A stretch of 64,000 nt of DNA, taken from contig JOBE01000038.1 of NCBI GenBank assembly GCA_000717735.1, positions 68,410-132,409 of the forward strand, given 5' to 3'. Positions 28,008 through 38,593 of the stretch are shown here, piece after piece; the stretch's first letter is position 1; each line of letters starts with the position of its first letter. This DNA comes from Streptomyces griseoluteus (GTDB lineage: Bacteria; Actinomycetota; Actinomycetes; Streptomycetales; Streptomycetaceae). The position numbers and the translations under genes were made by a program. Under the pieces are notes generated by a model, which was not told the origin of the DNA, searched no databases, and saw nothing but the letters and a program-made list of their open reading frames with translations.

Positions 28008-28853
28008 TCAGCGTGGCGAGACGACGACCGCCAGGAGCCCCGGTCCCGTGTGGGCGCCGATGACCGCCCCCACCTCGCTGACGTGGAGCTCCCCCATGCC
28101 GGGCACCCGCTCCCGGAGCCGGTCGGCGAGGATTGCGGCCCGCTCGGGCGCGGAGAGGTGGTGGACGGCGATATCGACGGCGCCGGAGCCGGCACGCTCC
28201 ACCGCGATCTCCTCCAGCCGTGCGATGGCCTTCGAGGCCGTCCGCACCTTCTCCCGCAGTTCGATCCGGCCGCCGTCGAGTTCGAGGAGCGGCTTCACCG
28301 CGAGCGCGGAGCCGAGCAGCGCCTGCGCGGCACCGATGCGCCCGCCGCGGCGCAGGTAGTCCAGGGTGTCGACGTAGAAGTAGGCGGAGGTGCCCGCCGC
28401 GCGCTTCTCGGCCGCCGCCACCGCCTCGTCGAGCGAACCGCCCGCCTCCGCGACCTGCGCCGCCGCCAGGACGCAGAACCCCAGCGCCATGCCGACCATG
28501 CGGGTGTCCACCACCCGTACGGGCACGGGGGCGTCCTTGGCGGCCAGCACGGCCGCGTCATGGGTTCCTGAGACCTCGGCGGAGAGGTGGAGCGACACGA
28601 TGCTCCTCGCGCCGGCCGCGGCGGCCTCGCGGTAGGCCTCGGCGAAGGTCTCGGGGCTCGGGCGTGACGTGGTGACGGCCCGCCGCTTCTGCAGGGCCTC
28701 CGCGAGGGCCTGCGCCGAGATCTCGGTGCCTTCCTCGAGGGCGCGGTCGCCGATGACGACGGTCAGCGGGACCGTGGTGATGGCGTGCCGCTCCCTGGTC
28801 TGGCGTGGCAGGTAGGCCGTGGAATCGGTGACGATCGCGACATGCCGGGACAT
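28008..28853 (-). CDS. DegV family fatty-acid-binding protein
   Basis: A 281-aa protein of the DegV/FakB fold. Marks: VAIVTDSTAYLP at the N-terminus, TTSRPSPETFAEAY, HLSAEVSGTHDAA with the conserved Ser-Gly-Thr, VVDTRMVGMALGF and DTLDYLRRGGRIGAAQAL. DegV proteins hold a fatty acid in a buried pocket; FakB versions present it to a kinase. Whether a FakA partner exists cannot be told here. ATG start. It is followed after 108 bp by comEA, the gene order often seen in Streptomyces. Confidence 0.9.
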   Translation of the reverse strand: MSRHVAIVTDSTAYLPRQTRERHAITTVPLTVVIGDRALEEGTEISAQALAEALQKRRAVTTSRPSPETFAEAYREAAAAGARSIVSLHLSAEVSGTHDAAVLAAKDAPVPVRVVDTRMVGMALGFCVLAAAQVAEAGGSLDEAVAAAEKRAAGTSAYFYVDTLDYLRRGGRIGAAQALLGSALAVKPLLELDGGRIELREKVRTASKAIARLEEIAVERAGSGAVDIAVHHLSAPERAAILADRLRERVPGMGELHVSEVGAVIGAHTGPGLLAVVVSPR

Positions 28854-28902
28854 GAGCGGGAGGTTACCCGCCGAGGCCGCCGCAGGGCAGCCCGGCCCCC
28901 TG

Positions 28903-29628
28903 TCAGGTGGTGGTCTCCGGGCGGGCCGACTTCTCCCAGGGGTAGGTGGTCCGCCGGGGATCGGGCGCGGTGATCGCGGACGGCTCGCCGCCGCCCCGCG
29001 GAGTTGCCTGACCGGACTGTCCCGACGCGCCGGTGGCGCTCCCGGCAGCGGCTTCCGGCGCCGGCCCCTGCGTCGTCTCCGGTTCGGTCCAGTGGCGCAG
29101 CGCGCCCGCCTCGACGTCGATCTCGGCGCTGAGCGTCGACAGGTCGTCCTCGGCGAACTTCACGGCCCGGTCCCTTGCGGCCCTGCGCAGTGCGTCGGCC
29201 GAGCCCGTGATGCGCTCGGTCCGCGCGGCGAGTTCGGGGAGCTGCCCGGACACCCATGCCCGGTCCGGCTCCCTCTCGAGACGCTTGAGGTCCTCGTCCA
29301 GTTCGCGCGCGTGCCCGCTGAGCCGGTGGAACAGGGCGAGCGACTCCTTCAGCGAGGCGTCCTCGCCGACACCGGCCTGCAGCGCCTCCTGGGTGGCCCG
29401 CATCGAGGTGCGCAGCGAGAGCCGCAGTCTGGCCAGCTCGCCCGCCACCCCGGTCTGGCCGAAGCTCTTGGCCCTCAGTGTGGTGTCCTCGACCGTGCGC
29501 CTGGCCTGGTCCAGGGTGCGGTCGACCCCCCGCGCGGCGGCCTTGGCCGCCTTCACGGTGACGTAGGCCCCGAGCGCCACGAACGACAAGAAGAGCAGCG
29601 CCATGATCGTGATAATCGCGGCTTCCAT
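28903..29628 (-). CDS. single-pass membrane protein with coiled-coil
   Basis: A 241-aa protein with one N-terminal helix (IITIMALLFLSFVALGAYV), then a long charged, helical region (residues about 25-170) rich in heptad-like Ala/Leu/Arg/Glu, and a Pro/Gly/Thr-rich C-terminal tail. No catalytic motif. ATG at 29628 is preceded by GGAGG at about 9 nt. It lies 49 bp upstream of degV in the same direction. I do not recognise a function; the layout resembles small envelope scaffold proteins. Confidence 0.7.
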   Translation of the reverse strand: MEAAIITIMALLFLSFVALGAYVTVKAAKAAARGVDRTLDQARRTVEDTTLRAKSFGQTGVAGELARLRLSLRTSMRATQEALQAGVGEDASLKESLALFHRLSGHARELDEDLKRLEREPDRAWVSGQLPELAARTERITGSADALRRAARDRAVKFAEDDLSTLSAEIDVEAGALRHWTEPETTQGPAPEAAAGSATGASGQSGQATPRGGGEPSAITAPDPRRTTYPWEKSARPETTT

Positions 29629-29780
29629 GTGCGCGCCCCTCCGGCGTCCGTCGAGTCCCCACGGTTGTGGTTCCTCCACCGTAAACGGAAGGGGCAGGCC
29701 GGGGGTTCCATCTGAACCCCCAACCTGCCCGTAGGGGAAAGCCCCTATGCGGGGAAGCCCCCTATGTCGGGAGACCCCCG

Positions 29781-32657
<2,877 letters not shown>

Positions 32658-32713
32658 GGTCCTTGAAGCTCCATCGATCGTCTCTGCCCACTGCCACGGA
32701 CTGCCGTGAAATG

Positions 32714-32737
32714 AAAAATCCCCTCGCACAGGAGGGG
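32714..32737 (-). terminator. intrinsic attenuator terminator in the leuS leader
   Basis: On the minus strand CCCCTC, six bases, GAGGGG, then ATTTTT: a compact stem followed by a U-run. This is unusual in a genome where most terminators lack U-runs. It lies 57 bp before the leuS ATG and 46 bp after the leader-peptide stop. Confidence 0.88.
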
Positions 32738-32783
32738 ACGCCGCGCCGACTCCGACAGGATGTCTGTCATCCGTCGGGACTGA

Positions 32784-32822
32784 TCAGCGCGGCTCGGTAA
32801 GCAGAAGGCGTACGGCACGCAT
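32784..32822 (-). CDS. leuS leader peptide (MRAVRLLLTEPR)
   Basis: A 12-codon ORF upstream of leuS with three consecutive leucine codons CTT-CTG-CTT. CTT is a rare codon in Streptomyces, so two of three control codons are rare, which should sharpen stalling when charged leucyl-tRNA is scarce. The ATG is 6 nt after TACCCT, so the message is probably leaderless. Downstream, CCGAC/GTCGG and CCGCGC/GCGCGG arms can form a large hairpin, which the stalled ribosome would disturb, before the terminator at 32714-32737. Confidence 0.8.
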   Translation of the reverse strand: MRAVRLLLTEPR

Positions 32823-32828
32823 GGCGCC

Positions 32829-32834
32829 AGGGTA
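32829..32834 (-). promoter_or_regulatory. -10 box of the leuS leader transcript
   Basis: TACCCT on the minus strand ends exactly 6 nt before the leader-peptide ATG, so transcription should start at that ATG. No clear -35 hexamer was picked out. Confidence 0.55.
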
Positions 32835-32946
32835 CCGCAGGGCCTACGCGGGCCGCACCGGCGTTCACGTGGTGGCGCCCGCGCGTACGGGGCGAGGGGC
32901 GGGGAGAGCAGGGGCGGCACACACCCAAGGGATGCCGAACACGAAG

Positions 32947-32977
32947 AAGCGGGCCACCCGATCCGGGTGGCCCGCTT
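32947..32977. terminator. 14-bp hairpin after tRNA-Ala
   Basis: AAGCGGGCCACCCG pairs with CGGGTGGCCCGCTT around a 3-nt loop. It lies 9 bp past the 3' end of the tRNA gene on the minus strand and is the expected tRNA terminator. Confidence 0.85.
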
Positions 32978-32986
32978 TCTCTTCTG

Positions 32987-33059
32987 TGGAGCTAAGGAGA
33001 ATTGAACTCCTGACCTCCTGCATGCCATGCAGGCGCTCTACCAACTGAGCTATAGCCCC
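32987..33059 (-). tRNA. tRNA-Ala (anticodon GGC)
   Basis: A 73-nt cloverleaf: acceptor GGGGCTA/TAGCTCC, D-arm GCTCAGTTGGTAGAGC, anticodon stem CCTGC/GCAGG with loop ATGGCAT (anticodon GGC), T-arm AGGAG-TTCAATT-CTCCT, discriminator A. The CCA end is not encoded. An identical copy lies at 37225-37297 on the same strand. Confidence 0.97.
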
Positions 33060-33183
33060 TTGCTTGTTTCCGTCTCCGTTTCGGTTTCCCTCGCGGCGAC
33101 AGACAGAACATTAACCGGCTCCCCGGCAGATCTCCAAATCGATTCTCGGAGCCCTCCTGACCTGCCGGGTAGGGTCGCCGACT

Positions 33184-34422
33184 GTGTCCGTCTCCGTGCT
33201 CTCCAAAACCCGCGCCCGGCCGTGGCCCCTGGCCACCGCCGCGGCGGTCTGCCTGCTCTCGTTCGCGGCCTTCTGGGTGGCGCAACGCCTCGCCCACGTG
33301 AACATGCTCGACGTGATGGTCTACCGGGCCGAGGGCGAGACGGTCCGGGCCGGCGGCGATCTCTACGCGATGCGCGCCACCTCCGCGAACCTCGGCATGA
33401 CGTACCCGCCGTTCGCGGCTCTGCTGTTCGTCCCCCTGACCCTGGTGAGCGTGCCGCTGATGCGGACGCTGAGCACGGCGGGGAACCTGCTCCTCGTGGT
33501 CGCCCTGGTGCAGCTCTCGCTGCAGCTGGTCCGCCCTTCGCTGTCCCGTACGGACCTGTGGCGCACGACACTGTGGGTCGCCGCGGTCGTGGTCTGGTGC
33601 GAGCCGGTGTGGACGACCCTGCGGTACGGCCAGATCAACCTGCTCATAGCGGTGGCGGTGCTCTGGGATCTCACCCGCCGCCGGGACAGCCGCTGGGCCG
33701 GGCTCGGCATCGGTCTGGCGACCGCGGTGAAGCTCACACCGGGCCTGTTCGTGGTCCTGCTGCTCGTCGCGGGTCTGCTGCTGTGGCGCCGTGACCGGGT
33801 CTGGAACACCTGGCTGCGCACGGCCGTGACGGCGACCGTGGTGTTCCTGGGAACCACGCTGGCCGTGGCGCTCGCGCTGCCGGCGGACTCGAAGCGGTTC
33901 TGGACGGAGACCCTGTTCGAGACCGGCCGGGTCGGCTTCGCCGAGGAGACCGCCAACCAGTCGATCCGAGGGGTCCTGGCCCGGCTGATGCACACCGACG
34001 ACCCGGGCATGTGGTGGGCGGTGACGGCGGCCGTCCTGGGCGGCGTGGCGATGGTGCTGGCGGTCCGGGCCGCGCTGGGCGGCGACAAGGCGGTGGCGGT
34101 GGTCGTCTGCGCGTTCACGGCGCTGATGATCAGCCCGATCTCCTGGTCCCACCACTGGGTCTGGTGCGTCCCCCTGCTGATCCTGCTCGCGGACCGCGCC
34201 GCGCGCGCGTGGCCCGTGACGGGGGCGGTGGGCCTGGCCTTCGCCTCGTTCGCGCTGTGGTGGGTCCCGCACGACCCGGGCCGGCCGGAACTGGACCAGA
34301 ATGCCGGTCAGATGGTGCTGTCCGCTATCTATCCCCTGACGGCGACGGCGCTGCTTGTCGGATACGCGCTGACGCTGCGGCGTCAGGCTCAGGCTCGGAC
34401 TCAGGCCGTCGCGAAGGAGTAG
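33184..34422 (+). CDS. GT87-type (DUF2029) membrane mannosyltransferase-like protein
   Basis: A 412-aa GT-C fold membrane glycosyltransferase with about 10-11 helices. The early loop NMLDVMVYRAEGETVRAGGD has the acidic residue typical of GT-C catalysis, MTYPPFAALLF is the family's YPP motif, and YGQINLLIAVAV plus AVKLTPGLFVVLLL are the GQ.N and K..P blocks of the GT87/DUF2029 family (mycobacterial polyprenol-phosphate-mannose enzymes). GTG at 33184. The last 22 bp overlap the 3' end of a convergent zinc-ribbon gene. The acceptor is unknown. Confidence 0.85.
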   Translation: MSVSVLSKTRARPWPLATAAAVCLLSFAAFWVAQRLAHVNMLDVMVYRAEGETVRAGGDLYAMRATSANLGMTYPPFAALLFVPLTLVSVPLMRTLSTAGNLLLVVALVQLSLQLVRPSLSRTDLWRTTLWVAAVVVWCEPVWTTLRYGQINLLIAVAVLWDLTRRRDSRWAGLGIGLATAVKLTPGLFVVLLLVAGLLLWRRDRVWNTWLRTAVTATVVFLGTTLAVALALPADSKRFWTETLFETGRVGFAEETANQSIRGVLARLMHTDDPGMWWAVTAAVLGGVAMVLAVRAALGGDKAVAVVVCAFTALMISPISWSHHWVWCVPLLILLADRAARAWPVTGAVGLAFASFALWWVPHDPGRPELDQNAGQMVLSAIYPLTATALLVGYALTLRRQAQARTQAVAKE

Positions 34423-34634
34423 AACCGCTTGAGGGTGCAGTGCTCGTCGAGGAGCCGGCCGTAGATCGGCTCCCCCTCAAGCTCGCGGTACGTCTCGATG
34501 GGGTCGCCTTTTATGATCAGCGCCCGCGCGCACTCCTCGCACCAGTACTGGAACCCCGGATTGACGGGGTCCATGTCGCGCACGATGGGCGTGCCGCTGC
34601 CGCACCAGTCGCATTTCCGCCTGTGTGCACCCAT
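34401..34634 (-). CDS. small zinc-ribbon-like protein, 77 aa
   Basis: Two CxxC knuckles, CDWCGSG (residues about 8-14) and WCEECARAL (about 31-39), suggest a structural zinc site. The rest is polar, ending in a C-terminal RLLDEHCTLKRFYSFATA segment. No known enzymatic motif. ATG at 34634. It follows a possible micro-ORF with a 3-nt gap and overlaps the GT87 gene 3' end by 22 bp on the opposite strand. Function unknown. Confidence 0.7.
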   Translation of the reverse strand: MGAHRRKCDWCGSGTPIVRDMDPVNPGFQYWCEECARALIIKGDPIETYRELEGEPIYGRLLDEHCTLKRFYSFATA

Positions 34635-34637
34635 CAG

Positions 34638-34700
34638 TCAGCTCCAGCTGTGGCCGCAGGCCGTGCACCCATAGGACACCCCGCCGTTTTCGCCGAGCAC
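34638..34700 (-). CDS. candidate 20-codon CxxC micro-protein
   Basis: GTG at 34700 is preceded by GGGAGG at 8 nt and encodes VLGENGGVSYGCTACGHSWS. The single CTAC knuckle with HSWS looks like half a zinc ribbon. The stop lies 3 nt before the ATG of the next small zinc-ribbon gene, which would couple the two. An alternative GTG at 34709 adds three residues. It may instead be the remnant of a longer gene. Confidence 0.4.
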   Translation of the reverse strand: MLGENGGVSYGCTACGHSWS

Positions 34701-34771
34701 TTGGGCCACCCTCCCGTCCGGATCCTCGTCCCCCTCCGGCCGTCCGATTCTGCCATGGCCCCGCAAGAGCG

Positions 34772-36205
34772 TCAGCGTGCTCGGCGTGCCGGTCCGGCCG
34801 CCGCCCCGACGATCGCGGCGACGGTCAGGGCGAGCGTGGTCACCCAGAGCGCGCCCGCGGAGTCCCCCGCTCCGTCTTCGGCGGTCACACCGAGGAAGAG
34901 GGTCCCGAAGGCGGCGACCCCGATGAGCTGGCCGAGCTGGGTGACGGTGGCCAGCAGCCCGCTGGCGTCGGCCGCGTCCTCGGCCCGTACGGTGGCCAGG
35001 GCGCCGGTCAGGGCGGGGCTGAAGGCCAGCGCGATACCCGCGCCGAACACGCCCAGGGCCGGGTAGAGCCCCCAGCCGCCCGTACCGCCGTCCTTGAGCA
35101 GCCCGCCGATGGCGACGGCCGCCGCGGCGGCGAGCAGGAATCCGCCCGGCACCAGCGCGCGGTGCAGCCGGGCGGGCCAGTTCCGCCAGGTCAGTCCGAC
35201 GGCGCCGAAGACGACGGCTGCGGGACCGAAGGTGAGTCCGGCGCGCAGGGCGCTGTGGCCGAGCCCGCCCTGCAGGTGCAGGGTGAGGGTGAACAGGAAG
35301 CCGGCGTTGACGCCCATGGCCACGGTGATCCAGAGCACCGCCCGCCCCATGCCGGGCAGGCGCAGGACGCGCGGGGCGATCAGCGGCGCACCGCCGCGCC
35401 GGGCGAGCCGCGACTCGTACGTGCCGAAGAGGACGAGGAGCACCAGGGAGCCGCCGAGCGAGAACCAGGACCACAGCGGCCAGTCCTGTTCCTGGCCGAG
35501 GACCAGGGGCACGGTCAGCAGGGATACGGCGGCGCCGAGCAGGAGGAGGCCCGGCAGATCGAGGGCACGCGCGCGCGTGGGTCCTGTCGGATTGTCGCGG
35601 GGCAGGACCCGGGCGCCGAGCACGAGCAGGCCGATGCCGATCGGGACGTTGACGAGGAAGACGGGCCGCCAGCCGGTGCCGAAGAGGTCGGCGCTCACAA
35701 GGACCCCGCCGACGACCTGTCCCGCGGCGGCGCCGGTGGCCAGGACCGCGGAGTAGGCGCTCAGCGCCCGGACCCGGCGTTCGCCGGTGAAGTTCCGCTG
35801 GATGAGGCTGAGCACCTGCGGGATCATCAGGGCCGCGCCCGCGCCCTGCGCGAGCCGGAAGGCGATCAACTGGCCTGGCCCGGTAGCGAGTCCGCAGGCG
35901 AGGGAGGCCGCGGTGAAGACGGCGAGGCCGCCGAGGTAGGCCCGCCGGTGCCCGAGCAGGTCGCCGAGGCGGGCTCCGGTGATCAGCAACACCGCGTAGG
36001 CGATGGTGTATCCGGCGACGACGAGCTGGAGTTCGGCCCCGGATGAGGAGAGTTCCGCACGGAGCGTGGGCGCGGCGACGTTGACGATGAAGACGTCGAG
36101 GAGCGCCATGAACTGCGCGGCGAGCACCACGCCGAGCAGTGGTCCGGGGCGGTTGTCGGTGCCACCGTCTTTACTGAGTACGGGACGTGATGCGGTCGAG
36201 GTCAT
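34772..36205 (-). CDS. MFS multidrug exporter, 14-helix type (DHA2)
   Basis: A 477-aa protein of the EmrB/QacA-like family. AAQFMALLDVFIVNVAAPTL carries the D1 motif (LDxTIVNVA-like), GARLGDLLGHRRAYLGGL is motif A and VNVPIGIGLLVLG the family's conserved loop. About 14 helices. ATG at 36205. It is divergent from an HTH regulator across a 101-bp gap, the usual arrangement of a drug pump and its regulator. Substrate unknown. Confidence 0.9.
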   Translation of the reverse strand: MTSTASRPVLSKDGGTDNRPGPLLGVVLAAQFMALLDVFIVNVAAPTLRAELSSSGAELQLVVAGYTIAYAVLLITGARLGDLLGHRRAYLGGLAVFTAASLACGLATGPGQLIAFRLAQGAGAALMIPQVLSLIQRNFTGERRVRALSAYSAVLATGAAAGQVVGGVLVSADLFGTGWRPVFLVNVPIGIGLLVLGARVLPRDNPTGPTRARALDLPGLLLLGAAVSLLTVPLVLGQEQDWPLWSWFSLGGSLVLLVLFGTYESRLARRGGAPLIAPRVLRLPGMGRAVLWITVAMGVNAGFLFTLTLHLQGGLGHSALRAGLTFGPAAVVFGAVGLTWRNWPARLHRALVPGGFLLAAAAAVAIGGLLKDGGTGGWGLYPALGVFGAGIALAFSPALTGALATVRAEDAADASGLLATVTQLGQLIGVAAFGTLFLGVTAEDGAGDSAGALWVTTLALTVAAIVGAAAGPARRAR

Positions 36206-36306
36206 GCGTCGAGCGTGACCGCGATCGAATACGGGTAACGAGAGCCCGCTGATGCTGGTACTGACACCACCTGGCAGCGGCGGCACGGGGACTCGACCAT
36301 GGGGGT

Positions 36307-37221
36307 GTGACGATCGTGGCAGCAGTACCGACACAGCGGCGCCGGCGGCCGGAACTGGCCGCGTTCCTGCGCAGCCGCCGGGCCAGGGTGACCCCGGAGG
36401 ACGTGGGGATGCCGCCGGGACTCCGCCGCCGCACGCCCGGGCTGCGCCGCGAGGAGGTCGCCCAGCTCTCCGGGGTCGGCGTCACCTGGTACACGTGGCT
36501 GGAGCAGGGCCGTCCGATCAACGCCTCCGCGCAGGTCCTCGACGCGGTCGCCCGCACGCTGCGCCTCGACCGGCCCGAGCGCGAGCATCTCTACCACCTG
36601 GCCGAGGTGCCGTACGCGCCGGAGCGGTCCGCCGCGGACATCGCGGTGGTCAGCCCGGAGCTCCAGGGCATCCTCGACGCCCTCGACCCCCACCCGGCGG
36701 TGCTCTACAACGCGCGGTACGACGTGCTCGCGACCAACGCCATGTACGAGCGCCTCTTCTTCCAGGACGAACGAGGCGGACAGGGCATGAACACCGGCCC
36801 GTTCGGCATACGCAACGTGCTGTGGGCGCTGTTCACCGTGCCCGGAGCCACATGCCCGCTGGTCGACCGGAAGCGGGAGCTGCCGCTGATGGTGGCCCAG
36901 TTGAGGGGCGCGTACGGACGTCATGTGGGCGAGCCCACCTGGGAGGAGTTCGTACGGCTGCTCGCGGAGGCCAGTGCGGAGTTCGCCCGGCTGTGGCGCA
37001 GTGGCGACGTGGTCCCGCCGGGGACGCGGGTGAAGGCCTTCCGCCACGAGCGAGTGGGCGAGGTGCGGTTGACCTCGGTCTCCCTCTCCGTCAACGGGAT
37101 GCCGGAGTGCCGGATCGTGACGTACACGCCGAACGACGAGGAGAGCCGCCAGGGGCTCGCGTCTCTGCGCGAGGTGACGGAACGACGAATCCCGCCCCCT
37201 ACTGGGGACGGGATCCGGTGA
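36307..37221 (+). CDS. XRE-family regulator with MmyB-like ligand-binding domain
   Basis: A 304-aa regulator. The helix-turn-helix region spans residues about 15-75: ELAAFLRSRRARVTPEDVGM, GLRREEVAQLSGVGVTWYTW and LEQGRPINASAQVLDAVART. The C-terminal PAS-like MmyB domain includes AVLYNARYDVLATNAMYERL. This class often controls a divergent enzyme or pump gene, here the 14-helix MFS gene. The start codon is GTG at 36307. The gene ends 3 bp before a tRNA-Ala gene on the other strand. Confidence 0.9.
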   Translation: MTIVAAVPTQRRRRPELAAFLRSRRARVTPEDVGMPPGLRRRTPGLRREEVAQLSGVGVTWYTWLEQGRPINASAQVLDAVARTLRLDRPEREHLYHLAEVPYAPERSAADIAVVSPELQGILDALDPHPAVLYNARYDVLATNAMYERLFFQDERGGQGMNTGPFGIRNVLWALFTVPGATCPLVDRKRELPLMVAQLRGAYGRHVGEPTWEEFVRLLAEASAEFARLWRSGDVVPPGTRVKAFRHERVGEVRLTSVSLSVNGMPECRIVTYTPNDEESRQGLASLREVTERRIPPPTGDGIR

Positions 37222-37224
37222 CTG

Positions 37225-37297
37225 TGGAGCTAAGGAGAATTGAACTCCTGACCTCCTGCATGCCATGCAGGCGCTCTACCAACTGAGCTATAGCCCC
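37225..37297 (-). tRNA. tRNA-Ala (anticodon GGC), second identical copy
   Basis: All 73 nt match the copy at 32987-33059, including the anticodon loop ATGGCAT. CCA is not encoded. The strong hairpin seen after the first copy is missing here, since the HTH gene's 3' end lies immediately next to it. Confidence 0.97.
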
Positions 37298-37392
37298 TCG
37301 TGTTCTTCGCGCTCTGCGCTGCGAACAAGAAGAACTTTAGCCTGTGACCTGCCGGAAAGTGAAATCCGGGCCCGGCAGGCCGGCCACGGGGC

Positions 37393-38046
37393 TCAGTCGT
37401 CGTCGCCGAGGACCGGCTCTGGCAGCGTGCCCGCGTTGTGCTCCATCAGACGCCAGCCACGGGCGCCCTCACCGAGGACCGACCAGCAGCAGTTCGAGAG
37501 GCCACCGAGGCTCTCCCAGTGCTGGGACTCCAGGTCGAGGAGCCGGCCGATGGTGGTGCGGATCGTGCCGCCGTGACTCACGACGACGAGCGTGCCGTCC
37601 TCGGGAAGCTTGTCGGCGTGCTCCAGGACCACCGGGGCGGCCCGGTCGGCCACCTCGGTCTCCAGCTCGCCGCCGCCCCGGCGCACGGGCTCGCCGCGCT
37701 TCCAGGCGGCGTACTGCTCGCCGTACCGCGCGACGATCTCGTCGTGGGTCAGCCCCTGCCACTCCCCCGCGTACGTCTCGCGCAGCGCGGAGTCGTGGGC
37801 GACGGCGTGCCCGGTGAGCGCGGCCAGCTCGGCGGCGGTGGCCGCCGCCCGCTTCAGGTCGGAGGCGACGATGGCGTCCGGCTTCAGCGAGGCGAGCAGC
37901 CGTGCGGCCCGGCGCGCCTGGGCGACGCCGGTCTCCGTCAGCTCGATGTCGGTCGAGCCCTGGAAGCGGCGCTCCAGGTTCCAGGAGGTCTGGCCGTGGC
38001 GCCAGAGGACGATACGGCGGCCTCTGCCGCCCTTGGTGGTGCTCAG
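37393..38046 (-). CDS. histidine phosphatase (phosphoglycerate mutase-like), CTG start
   Basis: A 217-aa enzyme of the histidine phosphatase superfamily. IVLWRHGQTSWNLERRFQG gives the catalytic RHG motif at about 16-18, SDLKRAAATA the phosphate-binding arginine, ETYAGEWQG the general acid, and VVVSHGGTIRTTI the second catalytic histidine. No ATG, GTG or TTG precedes RHG in this frame, and an in-frame TGA lies just 9 nt upstream. The start must be CTG at 38046, which overlaps the rsfS stop as CTGA. The pairing with rsfS is conserved in actinobacteria. Substrate unknown. Confidence 0.85.
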   Translation of the reverse strand: MSTTKGGRGRRIVLWRHGQTSWNLERRFQGSTDIELTETGVAQARRAARLLASLKPDAIVASDLKRAAATAAELAALTGHAVAHDSALRETYAGEWQGLTHDEIVARYGEQYAAWKRGEPVRRGGGELETEVADRAAPVVLEHADKLPEDGTLVVVSHGGTIRTTIGRLLDLESQHWESLGGLSNCCWSVLGEGARGWRLMEHNAGTLPEPVLGDDD

Positions 38047-38510
38047 CGCAGCTCACCGTCCGCTTCGTCGGGGAGGCCGGCGGCGTGGTCGTTGAGGTCG
38101 ACGCCGGTCAGTTCGGCGTGCTCGGCGGCCTTGCCGCGGGTGTTCCGCGCGTCCTCGGGAAGCGGCAGCTCGGGGCAGTCCTTCCACAGCCGCTCCAGGG
38201 CGTAGAAGACCCGCTCCTCGCTGTGCTGGACGTGGACGACGATGTCGACGTAGTCCAGGAGGATCCAGCGGGCGTCCCGGTCGCCCTCACGACGGACCGG
38301 CTTGGCGCCGAGGTCCTTGTTCAGGCGCTCTTCGATCTCGTCGACGATCGACTTGACCTGGCGGTCGTTGGGCGCGGAGGCGAGCAGGAAGGCGTCGGTG
38401 ATCGACAGCACATCACTGACGTCGTACGCGATGATGTCGTGCGCGAGCCGGTCGGCGGCCGCCTGAGCGGCGGCGTTGACGAGTTCGATGGAGCGATCCG
38501 TGGCGGTCAC
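38043..38510 (-). CDS. rsfS: ribosomal silencing factor RsfS
   Basis: RsfS binds L14 on the free 50S subunit and blocks subunit joining under nutrient stress. The core reads DRSIELVNAAAQAAADRLAH, then DVSDVLSITDAFLLASAPND and RQVKSIVDEIEERL, with WILLDYVDIVVHVQ and YALERLWKDCPELPLP at the end. 155 aa from GTG at 38510, where homologues begin (VTATDRSIEL); ATG at 38576 would add 22 residues of weaker coding character. It lies between an LCP-like gene and the phosphatase. Confidence 0.93.
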   Translation of the reverse strand: MTATDRSIELVNAAAQAAADRLAHDIIAYDVSDVLSITDAFLLASAPNDRQVKSIVDEIEERLNKDLGAKPVRREGDRDARWILLDYVDIVVHVQHSEERVFYALERLWKDCPELPLPEDARNTRGKAAEHAELTGVDLNDHAAGLPDEADGELR

Positions 38511-38593
38511 ATGCAGGCTTTCGTCGGCGGTCCAGTACCCCTCCAGGGTCTCACGGACCGCCGACGGCCCCGCCAACGTTTTCCGGAGCGCCT

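Noticed and set aside
32987..37297. Integrated mobile element between tRNA copies
   Set aside because: No integrase, excisionase, transposase or replication gene lies between; kept only as a structural observation.
37469..38056. 195-codon minus-strand ORF over the phosphatase
   Set aside because: It is in a different frame from the RHG and SHGG motifs and has Arg/Pro-rich shadow composition.
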